Shown: positions 16,462 to 25,946, counted from the first letter of the stretch. The stretch is DNA of 32,834 nt from Ignavibacteriales bacterium (GCA_016192345.1 JACPUH010000013.1:1-32834); one strand, 5' to 3'. Notes: generated from the sequence alone by a model not told the origin. Translations and numbers: made by a program.

Positions 16462-19256
16462 GAGATGTCCTCCTCGGGATGTGGAAATAAACAATAGACG
16501 GTTGCACCTTCCTGAAGTTTTCCTTCAGCCCAGACACGCCCGCCATGGCGAAGCATAATACGTTGAACCGTGGCCAAGCCGATCCCGGTTCCCTCGAACT
16601 CGTCCGAGGAGTGCAGGCGTTGGAATACGCCGAAGAGCTTATGGGCATAATTCATATCGAAACCGACGCCGTTATCCTTCACCCAGAGAACAGAATCGCC
16701 GTTTGCCTCGGTCCGGGCATCGAGCTCAATGACGGCTCGCTGACGTGGACGTGTGTATTTGATAGCATTGGAGAGAAGGTTGACAAAGACCATGCGGAGC
16801 ATGGAGGGATCCCCGAGAACCTCCGGAAGAACGCCCACCTTCCACTCAATAGTACGCGCTTGCGTGTCGGGTTCGAGACGTTGTATTACGTTATGCGCAA
16901 GGCTCGTGAGATCGACACGAGTTTGCATGAGATCGGCACGGCTCATCCGGGAAAAGACGAGAAGGTCGTCAATCAGGTCTCCCATTTGTTTGGCCGCTGT
17001 GGTGACGATGGTCAGGTAGCGCTTCCCCTTTTCGTCGATGCTTCGCCCCACATGGTTCTGCAACAACTCCATGAACCCATTGATATGGCGGAGAGGGGCG
17101 CGGAGGTCGTGGGAGACCGAATAGCTGAACGCTTCCAATTCCTTATTTGCAAGCTCCAGTTCTTCCCCCTTCTTTTGAAGATTGGTGTTCAGGGTTCGCC
17201 TTTCGCGTTCAACAATCTTGCGTTCCGTGATGTCCCGGACAATGCCGATGAGGCGGGGAGGTCCCCCGGTGTGGACAATATCCAATGCAATTTCCAGATC
17301 GATCAGGCGACCGGATTTGTGAACAATCTGAGCTTCCTGCACGGTGTCGACCGCTTCTCCCCTCAAGAGTCTCATCACCTGTTCCCGCGCGGCTCCTTGC
17401 AGCGGTCCCGGGATCAACTCAAAGAGTGAACCGAGGGCTTTCACCTCTGCTTCCGGGTAGCCGGTAATCCGGCAAAACGCATCGTTCACATAGATGATCC
17501 GGTCTGCTTCCGTCATCACCACTCCTTCCCCCAGATTGCTTTGGGTTTTCAGAAGCGTTTCGTAAAGCTCGGTCTGGTGATGAAGCTCTTCGAGTGCCCG
17601 ATGTTTATCGGTGATATCGAACATGGTCGTCCGGCTCCTGACGAAATTTCCATGTTCGTCGGTCATGGCGGTTGCACTCAACAGCGCCCTAAAAGTTGAA
17701 CCGTCCTTGCGTTTCACCTCGAACTCGAGATCGTTGATGTACCCCTCCGCCAGGAATTTGGGAAAAGTCCGTTTGAATTGCTCGATCCCTTTTTCAGTGA
17801 AAAAATCACTGATTTTCAACATCCCAACCACCTCCTCCCGGTTGTACCCCAGCCATGCTAATTCAGTATTGTTGATGCTGAGAATGGTCCCGGAGGCATC
17901 GAGCGAATGGTAACCGCATGGGGCGTTATGATAGAGGTCCTCGATTTCCCGGGCTGCTTCCTGGAGTGCCTTTTCCGAACGTTGCCGCGCGGTGAGCCCA
18001 CGTTCAATGAAGATATAAAGAGCCAGGAAAAGGCCCAGGATAAGAACCGTAAGCAGTGCAAAGAAGGTGATGGAGCGTGAGAGGCCGGATTCGTGCTCCA
18101 TGAGCCGCATCTCCAGGAACAATCGCTCATCGTCCTGGAGTCTCCGCACAAGGGCTCGGATGCTGTCCATGGCCGTTTCCCCCTCCCCCGATGCGACCAG
18201 CTTTTGTGCTGCGGAAGGTCCCCCCCGACTATAGACGTCAATCAGTTTTTTTGAAGATTGGAACTTCCTTTCGATGAAGGGCTCGAGCCGCTCGATCCTG
18301 TCCCGTTGGCGGGGATGGTTCTCCTCAAGTTGTTTCAGAGCGCGCATCTGTTCCCCGATCCGTTCGCGTGCCGCTTCGTACGGCTCGAGGAAAGCAGGGA
18401 TGCCCGAAAGGACGAACCCCCGCGCGCCCGTTTCGATGTCTTTCATGGTGGAGATCACCGCTTCGGATTCAGAGAGCATCCGGTAGGCATGGCTGATCAA
18501 TCCGCTGTTTTCGACAAACCGAACGCTGTTTTCATACGAAAAAATGCTCACAACGAGGACGGAGGAAAAGGAAATCCCGAACCCGGCGATGATCATCCTG
18601 TCTACGCGGAGCATTTTCGCGTCCAGATCGGCGGGAAGCGGGGCAAGGAGGCGCTGGTCGAGGATGGCGCTGATCAGTCCGACCCCGAGCAGTATGAACG
18701 AGAAAGAAGTATTGAGGGCCATCGGAATCGTAGGGCCGATGGCGAAGAGGGGAGCGTCAAGGAGGTAGCCGACGAAGAAGACGATGCCGATCGACATGAG
18801 CGCAAGGGAGGCGACTCCGGCGAGAGCCTCAACGGTTCTGCGGCGAGCCCGGAGTGTGAGGGTGAACAACGCGATCGAGGAGAGAAGAAAGCAAACCGCG
18901 GTGAAGAACGCCATCCGTCCGACGGGAGCGCCGCCGATTTCTTCGCGGGGAGGATCGATGACCCAGGAATCGACACGGAAGTCGGCTCCTGAAACATACT
19001 CCACCATCCGTGGCACGATCATCGTCAAGGTGAACAGCACACAGAGTCGCACGACGGCGCGGCTCCAACTGTGTCCTCCCCCAAGGACGCAGAGAGCCGC
19101 GCCGAGGAGCGTAAACGAGAGCGCGGTGTTTGCCGCCATCGGGATGAGTCCGGGGATGATGGCGGTCAAGATGCGTGAACTGGTGAGCCAGCCTGCGAGG
19201 GCGGTTGCGCCGACAGCGATCACGACAATGCTGGAGAATATGGTAAGTCGTCTCAC
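16458..19256 (-). CDS. Membrane histidine kinase with CHASE3 and PAS domains
   Basis: A 932-residue inner-membrane sensor. The N-terminus has about six to seven hydrophobic helices (roughly 5-240). A CHASE3 sensory domain (about 250-375) follows, recognised by ETGARGFVLSG and its helical repeat, and is closed by another helix (about 385-410). Two PAS domains come next (about 440-560 and 570-690), then HisKA with His716 in SVSHDLRAPLRH, and HATPase (about 815-925) with NLLSNAIKYT, DNGVGFD and GTGIGLA. The HisKA-HATPase pair is of the bacteriophytochrome type. The start is GTG at 19256. It shares a 4-bp ATGA overlap with the Rcp1-like receiver and lies 23 bases after a lone receiver gene. The ligand is not predictable. 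Confidence 0.94.
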   Translation of the reverse strand: MRRLTIFSSIVVIAVGATALAGWLTSSRILTAIIPGLIPMAANTALSFTLLGAALCVLGGGHSWSRAVVRLCVLFTLTMIVPRMVEYVSGADFRVDSWVIDPPREEIGGAPVGRMAFFTAVCFLLSSIALFTLTLRARRRTVEALAGVASLALMSIGIVFFVGYLLDAPLFAIGPTIPMALNTSFSFILLGVGLISAILDQRLLAPLPADLDAKMLRVDRMIIAGFGISFSSVLVVSIFSYENSVRFVENSGLISHAYRMLSESEAVISTMKDIETGARGFVLSGIPAFLEPYEAARERIGEQMRALKQLEENHPRQRDRIERLEPFIERKFQSSKKLIDVYSRGGPSAAQKLVASGEGETAMDSIRALVRRLQDDERLFLEMRLMEHESGLSRSITFFALLTVLILGLFLALYIFIERGLTARQRSEKALQEAAREIEDLYHNAPCGYHSLDASGTILSINNTELAWLGYNREEVVGMLKISDFFTEKGIEQFKRTFPKFLAEGYINDLEFEVKRKDGSTFRALLSATAMTDEHGNFVRSRTTMFDITDKHRALEELHHQTELYETLLKTQSNLGEGVVMTEADRIIYVNDAFCRITGYPEAEVKALGSLFELIPGPLQGAAREQVMRLLRGEAVDTVQEAQIVHKSGRLIDLEIALDIVHTGGPPRLIGIVRDITERKIVERERRTLNTNLQKKGEELELANKELEAFSYSVSHDLRAPLRHINGFMELLQNHVGRSIDEKGKRYLTIVTTAAKQMGDLIDDLLVFSRMSRADLMQTRVDLTSLAHNVIQRLEPDTQARTIEWKVGVLPEVLGDPSMLRMVFVNLLSNAIKYTRPRQRAVIELDARTEANGDSVLWVKDNGVGFDMNYAHKLFGVFQRLHSSDEFEGTGIGLATVQRIMLRHGGRVWAEGKLQEGATVYCLFPHPEEDIS

Positions 19257-19279
19257 GCGCCGTGAATTTCCTTCGCTCG

Positions 19280-19672
19280 TTAACTCCTGGGATGTCTTCC
19301 GAGGACAACGCCATGAGATGGAAACATTGTCTCCAGGCTCTTTTTGAGGGACGACTTCGTCAGTATGCTCGTCGCCCCCGCTTCCAATGCCTTGGTCCTA
19401 TAGATTGGATCGTCGAACATGGTGGCAACCACAACGGAAGTTTCCAGGCATTCCTCCCTGATCATCCGCGCAGCTTCGATGCCGTTGCACCGCGGGAATT
19501 CGATATCGACAACGAGCATGTGCGGCTTCAGTTTTCTGACATGTTGGATCAGATCCTGCCCGTCCGCAATTTCCCCGATCACCTTGTAGTTTGGAAACCG
19601 CCCGATATACTCGCAGATGATCTTGCGGATGTCCTGGTGATGGTCTGCAACCAGAACGGTAGTATGCTCCAT
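19280..19672 (-). CDS. Receiver-only response regulator (NarL-type receiver, no DNA-binding domain)
   Basis: A 130-residue lone receiver. It keeps phospho-acceptor Asp56 in MLVVDIEFPRCNGIEA, Thr84 in VVVATMF and Lys106 in SILTKSS, but the usual acidic pair near the start reads Asp10-His11 (LVADHHQD), so one Mg2+ ligand is changed. The sequence resembles NarL/FixJ receivers yet stops after about alpha 5, with no helix-turn-helix; I see no HTH reading frame directly downstream. A strong Shine-Dalgarno (AGAGGGGGGAAG) precedes the ATG. The CHASE3 kinase begins 23 bases downstream, so this may be a phosphate sink, an adaptor, or a remnant of a full regulator. Confidence 0.88.
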   Translation of the reverse strand: MEHTTVLVADHHQDIRKIICEYIGRFPNYKVIGEIADGQDLIQHVRKLKPHMLVVDIEFPRCNGIEAARMIREECLETSVVVATMFDDPIYRTKALEAGATSILTKSSLKKSLETMFPSHGVVLGRHPRS

Positions 19673-19723
19673 GAACTTCCCCCCTCTTCAATTGTTAGTA
19701 ATAATAAAAGGAAGGGGAACTTG

Positions 19724-19767
19724 TGACAATTGTCAATTGGTAGAAATACCTACACCTTCGTACGTAC
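19724..19767. promoter_or_regulatory. Palindromes upstream of the receiver gene (candidate operator region)
   Basis: TGACAATTGTCA (19724-19735) is a perfect 12-bp palindrome about 50 bases upstream of the receiver ATG, and GTACGTAC (19760-19767) is a perfect 8-bp palindrome further up. On the minus strand a TTGACA overlaps the first. They lie in the only sizeable gap (191 bp) inside the signalling cluster. Regulation is inferred from position and symmetry only. Confidence 0.35.
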
Positions 19768-19863
19768 TTTTACCAATGACAGGTTGGCAGATTTGGGGAA
19801 AAGTAGTAAAAGGGGAGCATTTTGGCAACAATTGAATCAGGAGGGAAAAAGGGAAAGGGGGGA

Positions 19864-20565
19864 TCAAGAAATGGAAGGTCTACCTCGTGGGAGATCGTCC
19901 ATGGTGATGATCCCTTCACGTAAAGCGATCCTGGTGAGGCCGGCAATATTGCCCACCCCTAATTTCCGGGCAATGTGCTCCTTGTGCGCATGAATGGTCC
20001 GAAGGGAGACCGTAAGACGTTTGGCGATCTCCTTTGCCGGAACCCCACTGACGAGAAGCCTGAGGACTTCCATTTCCCGCGTGGTCAGATCAGAGACCGG
20101 GTCGCCGGGATGTCGACCTTCCGGACGCATCAATTCTTCCAGGAGAACCTGGCTGGCTCTTGGACTATAGTGCACGCCGCCGGAACAGACAGTTTCGATC
20201 GCCTTCACAAGCTCAGACGGGGGAGTATCCTTGAAGACATACCCCTTCGCTCCAAGCTTCGTGATGTTGACGATATATTCCCTGTTATCATGCGTGGTCA
20301 GGGCGAGAATCTTCGTTTTCGGGCCGAGCTTCGTGATATGCTTGGTCGCTTCAAGTCCGCTCATCTCGGGCATTTGGATATCCATCAGGATCACATCCGG
20401 CTGGAGCTTCTTTGCCAGGGTGATGGCCTCCCTGCCGTTGGAGGCTTCGCCAATCACCCGGATGCGGCGGTTTGTCGAGAGCGAATATTTGATCCCCTCC
20501 CGAACAATCGGATGGTCATCGACAAGCAGGAGTGTAATGGTGGCTGGAGATCGTTTTTTACTCAT
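19864..20565 (-). CDS. NarL/FixJ-family response regulator with LuxR-type HTH
   Basis: A 233-residue DNA-binding response regulator. The receiver (about 10-130) has VDDHP, phospho-acceptor Asp62 in VILMDIQMPEMSG, the ALTTHD threonine and the VFKDTPPSEL lysine. A LuxR-type HTH (about 160-225) follows with LTTREMEVLRLL, the recognition helix region AKRLTVSLRTIHAHKEHI and KLGVGN. The start overlaps the stop of the propeller sensor by 4 bp (ATGA), so the two are translated together and almost surely form a cognate pair. Target genes are unknown; the receiver gene downstream has a palindrome in its upstream region that could be tested. Confidence 0.96.
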   Translation of the reverse strand: MSKKRSPATITLLLVDDHPIVREGIKYSLSTNRRIRVIGEASNGREAITLAKKLQPDVILMDIQMPEMSGLEATKHITKLGPKTKILALTTHDNREYIVNITKLGAKGYVFKDTPPSELVKAIETVCSGGVHYSPRASQVLLEELMRPEGRHPGDPVSDLTTREMEVLRLLVSGVPAKEIAKRLTVSLRTIHAHKEHIARKLGVGNIAGLTRIALREGIITMDDLPRGRPSIS

Positions 20566-23500
20566 GGTCGTTGATCGAGAGTGGGGGGCGATGAAAGCGG
20601 TATCGTGACGACGATCTCCGTCCCTTTGCGCGGACGCGAAGTCAGTGCGAATGTTCCGCCGATAATCGATGCACGCTCTTTCATATCGATGAGTCCCATG
20701 CCGGCGGCCTGTTCCTTCTTGTTCTTTGTTGTGCTGTGCGGGAATCCTTTCCCGTTGTCGCTCACCGTTGCCTGAAGAAGGGATCCTTCCGTCGAAAGGG
20801 TGATGGTCACTTTTTTTGCGCGCGCGTGCTTTTCCACATTGGCCAGCGCCTCCTGCATGATGCGAAAGACGGTCACTTCCACGTCGGCAGGAAATTGCAG
20901 GGGGGGATCGGGCGGGGTGAAGAGCGCCTTGACGCCTGTTCTCTGCGAGAATTCGATCGCCAGGCTGTTGATGGCCGAGATGAGTCCGAAGTCGTCAAGG
21001 ACCGTCGGACGCAGGTTGCGGGAGATCCTCCGCACTTCGCGCATGGCGTAATCGAGCAGGGCCCTTCCCTTGAGGAAATTATCCCGTGCAATCCTCGACG
21101 TTAGCTTGGTTTTTTCCCGTGCAAACTCGATGCGGAACTTCCCCGAGGCGATAATCTGGTTCACGCCATCATGCAGCTCGCGGGCAACCCGCCGACGTTC
21201 CGCTTCCTGCGCGGCAAGGATCCGTTTGGAGAGAGTCCGCAAGGTTTCCTCGGCTTTTTTCCGCTCATCGATATTTTCGACCATCCCGAGGCCGTAGAGG
21301 GGCTTTCCGCCGGAATCACGCAGGAGGCTCGCCGTCAGATGGGACCAAACGATCTCCCCATTCTTCCTGATGTAGCGTTTTTCAAGTCTATAAAAAGGTA
21401 TTTTCCCCCTGACCAACTTTGCTGCAAGGGCACGGTCGGAGGCCAGGTCGTCGGGGTGTGTGATATCTTGAAAGCTCTTCCCCACCAGTTCTTGTGATTC
21501 GTACCCGAGCATGGCACAGAGGGCGGTATTGACCTTCAGGATCCGGATGCTTTGATCGACGAAGGCCATCCCGATGGGTCCCTCCTCGAAGATCTTCCGG
21601 AAACGCTCTTCGCTCTCCCGCAGGGCGACTTCGCCAAGTTTTCGCTGGGTGATATCCCTGTTGATCGCCAGAATGCCGACAATCTCCCCGGAAGGATCGA
21701 TAAGCGGCAACTTGGTTGTCAGGATGCATCGTTCCAGATTCCCCGTTCGGGGATCGATGCGCGATAACTCCTTGTTCATAATCGGTTCTCGCGTTCGGAG
21801 CAGTTCCTGTTCTTCCTCGAACTGCTCGCGGGCAAGCTTCGGTCGAACGTAATCGAAATCCGTTTTTCCGATCAACTCTTCCGCACTTGCTGCGCCAAGC
21901 GCTTTCACGGTACCCTGGTTCACGATGAGGAACCGCCCGTGAGGATCCTTCAGCGCAAACTCATCGGGGAGGGCCTCCACCAGCGTGCGCAGCAGACGGC
22001 GCTCTTTTTCCAGCACTTCCTCCGCGCGTTTCCGTTCGGTCGTGTCGCGCCCGACGGATTGGATCTCGACGATCCGACCCCGGTCATCGAGGATGGCATG
22101 GTCTGTCCATTGCTGCCACCGGACTCCCCCGGACGGGGTGACAACAAGGTGCTCGCTGGATAGTACGGGAGTCTTGTTCGAAAGAGAGGCGAGATGTTTT
22201 TCGACGGCATCAAGTTCCCCCCTCATGAGGAACTGTTTGAAATTCTTCCCGATCAGTTCATCCCGGCTCCTGCTGAAGGTGCGACAATACGCGTCGTTGA
22301 CGAAGGTGAGCGTGCCGTTGGGAAGGAACCGGCAGATGAACTCCGTCTGGTCTTCCACGACCGCGCGGTAGCGGTTCTCGCTCTCGCGCAAGGCGGCATC
22401 CTGTTTTCGTTTCCGGTGCACATAGGCTCCCCCCATCACGATGAACGCAAGGCTGAACATCCCTATGGGAATAAGAAACGCCGGGTGTTCGAACAACCCC
22501 GGTTCAACGGCGAAGGATACCGGGGAGCCGGGCTTCAAAAAGCTGCCATCCAGACCTTTTGCCTGAACGACCACACTATGCTTACCGGTGTGCAGATCGG
22601 GGAATTGCACCTCGCGCGCCAAGCTCCATGCCGACCAGGAACCCTGATCGATCTTATAGCGGGTCTCGATCTTATCCGGTTCGATCTCTCCCCAGGAAGC
22701 ATAAGCCTGCCACCGTACCAACGCGTGGTCTCCCTCAAGAATGGGTTTGGAGAGTTCGACGAGGGGGGGAGGTGAGGTCTCCGTTCGGTTGAGAATGCTC
22801 ACCCCGCTTCCGGAGCTGCCTATGTAGACTTTATCCTCCAGCGGTAGGATCTCCCACAGGCGCAAGCTCTGAAGTCCGTTGCCGGTGGTATAGGAAGAGA
22901 AAACCCCGTTCGCGTAGATGGATAACCCACTCCTTGTTGAAATCCAAAGTGTGTTGGACTCATCAACCTTGATGTCCCAGATTTCCGAACTGATAAGACC
23001 GTCTTCGACCGTCAGGAAATGCGGGTCCTTGTCTCCATCGATCATGCCAAGTCCGGTATGCTGGTCGGTGAACCAGACGATGCCTTTCCGGTCGATCACG
23101 AGTGCTGGAACACGGTCGGTGGCGGGGAGCCCCCGACCCGCTGTCCAGTGTTTCCACGATCCCTTGTTCCACCGGCTCAAACCGCCGTAGGACGCGAACC
23201 ACAAGGACCCATCAGGATGTTCCGCGAACCCATACATTCGGCCGTTGATCATCCCTTCTGCGACTCCCCATCGGACGAATGATGTCCCATCGTACACGAA
23301 AGCCCCCGGCTGGTTCTGCGGGTCCGCATAGTTTGTTCCCATCCCCATAAACCACAGTCGTCCGCTCCGGTCCTTGAAGATCTTGTGCACGCGGGGTGCC
23401 CCCAGCCCCTCGTTGGGTCCAAAGTGTTTCCACTGTCTCCCATCCCATCGGTAGACCCCTTCGAAGGAGGCCCCGCTGCCGATCCAGATGTTTCCCCCGT

Positions 23501-24698
23501 TGTCCTCGATGATTCCGGTGACAAGGTTCAGCGGCTTTCCGAGGACGCGGTCAATCCATCGAACCGAACCGTCCGGTTTGCGGATCTCAAGACCGCGCAT
23601 CGTTCCCATCCAGATGGATCCGTCGGAGGTTTTGTACACTTCGTGGACGGAATTACGCAGGTCGGGGAACGGATACCGCCAATATGTCCAACGCCGGGAA
23701 GCATGGCGGTGCAGGAATAACCCCCGCTCGGTTCCCACCCAGAGATCACCGTTCACCCGGAATTTGAGAAACTGGATATTGGTCATCTGGGGGGGAAGGG
23801 GGGAGAAGTTCTTCCAAGTCCCGTTACTGCGGATTCGCACCTCCCCGGATTCGTACGCCACGACGGGATTACCGTTCTGATTGAAATCGATTGATTGGAC
23901 GAGCGACAACTGTTCCGTGGCGCTCCGTACCGGCACCCCGTTGCCCCTCCATTCCCAGAGTCCCTGCTCGTCGGCTGGGAGTGCGATACTCGCGATACCG
24001 ATTCCTTCTTTGTTCTGAACGATTGCCTTGATGGCAAAATAGAACTCTCCGTACTGCAACACCTGTATCCACGAAGTTTGCTGAAGACGGTAGAGTCCTT
24101 TGGTCGTATTGAGCCAAATATCCCCCTTTTCTGTTTTCCAGAGATTCGGATTTCCGTCTGAAAGCAGTTCGTCTTCTTGAGTGAGGTGGAAGGGATGGAA
24201 ATTTCGCCCGTCGTAGGTCCAGAGGCCCTTCCGCGTGTACAGAAGGACCAGGGAATCTTCCAGGGGGACAATGGAATAAATATTCTCCTCGTTCCCCTCG
24301 AGCTTGAAGGAGACCGCCGTCATGGTTTCCCGTGACCCGTGGTACAAACGGCTTCCCATCAGGGCGAGGATTTCCTCCTGGCCGTACGGGAGGATGATCG
24401 TTGCAGGGGACGTGGGGGCTCCGTTAGCCTGCGCTACGGGCCGCCAGCGATACCCGTCGTACCATGCAATGCCTTGACGCGTTGAAGCCCATGGTGTGCC
24501 ATCGGGCGATTCGGTCACGGAATAGACGTTGTTGTCCGGAAGCCCGGACCCTGTGCTAAAGTGGACCCAGCGCCACGATTCATACAGGGTTTCGGTCTGT
24601 GCATCCAGGGAAGTTGCAGGCCACGCAAGCTGAAACAAGAGAAGGACCAATCGCAGAAAACGGTGCGGTGCGAACGGGCGGGAGTTTCCTTTGCGCAT
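20562..24698 (-). CDS. Propeller-type sensor kinase: signal peptide, Reg_prop, Y_Y_Y, TM, PAS x3, HisKA_3, HATPase
   Basis: A 1378-residue membrane sensor. A signal peptide (about 1-33, ending LDAQ) leads to a large periplasmic region of two-component-regulator propeller repeats (about 35-650; GLPDNNVYSVTESPDG and many W-x-GT-x-GL motifs), then a Y_Y_Y domain (about 665-735). One membrane helix near 745-765 follows, three PAS domains (about 785-1155), a HisKA_3 dimerisation domain with phospho-His1176 in ARELHDGVNQ, and HATPase (N-box QEALANVEKHA, DNGKGF). Bacteroidota relatives with this periplasmic part sense oligosaccharides and often carry a fused AraC regulator; here the output is a separate NarL-type protein overlapping by 4 bp. 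A GAGG lies about 8 bases before the ATG. Confidence 0.95.
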   Translation of the reverse strand: MRKGNSRPFAPHRFLRLVLLLFQLAWPATSLDAQTETLYESWRWVHFSTGSGLPDNNVYSVTESPDGTPWASTRQGIAWYDGYRWRPVAQANGAPTSPATIILPYGQEEILALMGSRLYHGSRETMTAVSFKLEGNEENIYSIVPLEDSLVLLYTRKGLWTYDGRNFHPFHLTQEDELLSDGNPNLWKTEKGDIWLNTTKGLYRLQQTSWIQVLQYGEFYFAIKAIVQNKEGIGIASIALPADEQGLWEWRGNGVPVRSATEQLSLVQSIDFNQNGNPVVAYESGEVRIRSNGTWKNFSPLPPQMTNIQFLKFRVNGDLWVGTERGLFLHRHASRRWTYWRYPFPDLRNSVHEVYKTSDGSIWMGTMRGLEIRKPDGSVRWIDRVLGKPLNLVTGIIEDNGGNIWIGSGASFEGVYRWDGRQWKHFGPNEGLGAPRVHKIFKDRSGRLWFMGMGTNYADPQNQPGAFVYDGTSFVRWGVAEGMINGRMYGFAEHPDGSLWFASYGGLSRWNKGSWKHWTAGRGLPATDRVPALVIDRKGIVWFTDQHTGLGMIDGDKDPHFLTVEDGLISSEIWDIKVDESNTLWISTRSGLSIYANGVFSSYTTGNGLQSLRLWEILPLEDKVYIGSSGSGVSILNRTETSPPPLVELSKPILEGDHALVRWQAYASWGEIEPDKIETRYKIDQGSWSAWSLAREVQFPDLHTGKHSVVVQAKGLDGSFLKPGSPVSFAVEPGLFEHPAFLIPIGMFSLAFIVMGGAYVHRKRKQDAALRESENRYRAVVEDQTEFICRFLPNGTLTFVNDAYCRTFSRSRDELIGKNFKQFLMRGELDAVEKHLASLSNKTPVLSSEHLVVTPSGGVRWQQWTDHAILDDRGRIVEIQSVGRDTTERKRAEEVLEKERRLLRTLVEALPDEFALKDPHGRFLIVNQGTVKALGAASAEELIGKTDFDYVRPKLAREQFEEEQELLRTREPIMNKELSRIDPRTGNLERCILTTKLPLIDPSGEIVGILAINRDITQRKLGEVALRESEERFRKIFEEGPIGMAFVDQSIRILKVNTALCAMLGYESQELVGKSFQDITHPDDLASDRALAAKLVRGKIPFYRLEKRYIRKNGEIVWSHLTASLLRDSGGKPLYGLGMVENIDERKKAEETLRTLSKRILAAQEAERRRVARELHDGVNQIIASGKFRIEFAREKTKLTSRIARDNFLKGRALLDYAMREVRRISRNLRPTVLDDFGLISAINSLAIEFSQRTGVKALFTPPDPPLQFPADVEVTVFRIMQEALANVEKHARAKKVTITLSTEGSLLQATVSDNGKGFPHSTTKNKKEQAAGMGLIDMKERASIIGGTFALTSRPRKGTEIVVTIPLSSPPTLDQRP

Positions 24699-24842
24699 AG
24701 GAAAACCTCATTGGGCGTTCAAGGGAGTGTGCGGCTGGGGGGCCGCTTTCAGGTGCGTGTGGCAGTAAGCTTAACAAACTTCATGGAGAACCGCAAACGG
24801 GAAGGAGGGGAAAATGGGAAAGAGTTGATGGGATCCGGTGCG
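24699..24842. other. Spacer between the sensor kinase and the VWA gene
   Basis: A 144-bp gap between two minus-strand genes, which must hold the promoter of the signalling cluster if that is separate from the VWA/MoxR unit. A short GC hairpin (GCGGC/GCCGC, near 24731-24746) is present, but I see no T-run for the minus strand and no convincing promoter. Confidence 0.3.
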
Positions 24843-25946
24843 TTACTGCCATGCGTTGAATTTCTTCCGTCGATTACGAATATAATCGACGAAAATAAAC
24901 TCACCGAGGCTGTTGAGTGAGGAATAATAGGCCCGCCCCTGGTTTGCCTTGGTGAACTCCTCCACGAAATTAATGAGGTAAGGGTCGCGGGCAACCATGA
25001 AGGTGCTGACGGCGATCTTCTCCCGTCTGCATTGTACGGCTTCATCGAGCGTTTTGTTCACGATCCTTGGATCGAGGCCGAAGGAATTCTTGTAGAGCCT
25101 TCCCGCGTCGTCCATCATGGCGGAAGGTTTTCCATCGGTGACCATAAAGATCTGCTTGTTGACGTTTCCCCTCCTGCGCAGAAGGCTGCGCGCAAGCTGA
25201 AGGCCTGCCCGGGTATTGGTGTGGTAAGGACCGACGTTGAGAAAGGGGAGTTCGTTCAGGCTGACAATCTTTGCATCGTCACCGAAGACAACGAGGGCCA
25301 GGTAATCTTTCGGGAACCGTGTCTGGATCAGTTCGGCGAGGGCAAGCGCTACTTGCTTGGCCGGGGTGATGCGGTCCTCGCCGTAGAGGATCATGCTATG
25401 GCTGATATCGAGCATCAGGACGGTGGCGCAGGTCGTTGCGTGTTCGGTTTCGTAGACTTCGAGATCCTCCTCCCGGAGTGAGAAACTCTCGATGCCGTCC
25501 CGTTTGAACGCGTTCGTCAGTGTGGAAGTAAGGTCGATGTTTGTCGGAAGATCCCCGAACGTCCATTTCTTTGTTTCGCCCAGCCGATCTGTCCCCTTGC
25601 CGGTGTACGGGGTTTCGTGAGTTCCGTCCGGGGCTTTCTTGAGGGAGGTGAAGATTTGCCGCAACGCATCCTGCCGGATGCGTTGGACGCCTTTCGTCGT
25701 CAAAAGGAGCACGTCCTTCGCATCCTCGATGATCCCCTGCTCCTTGAGCTTGTTGATGAGGTCGTCCATGGAGAGACTGGGGTCGAGCAAGCCGTACTGT
25801 TCCGCGAGTTGTCGCAGCCAGTCGAGCGCCTCGTCGACATCGCCGCTTGTCTGGATCAACAGGTAGCTGAACAACGACATCAGCGCCTGCATCCGCTGCT
25901 CATCGGTCATCGACCCGGGGGTCCATTGTGAGTACCTCAAACGCAT
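24843..25946 (-). CDS. VWA-domain protein, partner of the MoxR-type ATPase
   Basis: A 367-residue soluble protein. The N-terminal half (about 1-165) is helical and not assigned; the C-terminal half is a von Willebrand factor A domain with an intact MIDAS: Asp180-x-Ser182-x-Ser184 (LDISHSM), the NTRAG threonine and VTDGKPS. Such proteins bind a metal-dependent partner and work with MoxR/BchI-type AAA+ ATPases to insert metals or remodel complexes. The ATPase gene lies 72 bases upstream on the same strand. AGGGAG about 7 bases before the ATG supports the start. It resembles the D-subunit side of Mg-chelatase only in this general design. The client is unknown. Confidence 0.9.
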   Translation of the reverse strand: MRLRYSQWTPGSMTDEQRMQALMSLFSYLLIQTSGDVDEALDWLRQLAEQYGLLDPSLSMDDLINKLKEQGIIEDAKDVLLLTTKGVQRIRQDALRQIFTSLKKAPDGTHETPYTGKGTDRLGETKKWTFGDLPTNIDLTSTLTNAFKRDGIESFSLREEDLEVYETEHATTCATVLMLDISHSMILYGEDRITPAKQVALALAELIQTRFPKDYLALVVFGDDAKIVSLNELPFLNVGPYHTNTRAGLQLARSLLRRRGNVNKQIFMVTDGKPSAMMDDAGRLYKNSFGLDPRIVNKTLDEAVQCRREKIAVSTFMVARDPYLINFVEEFTKANQGRAYYSSLNSLGEFIFVDYIRNRRKKFNAWQ

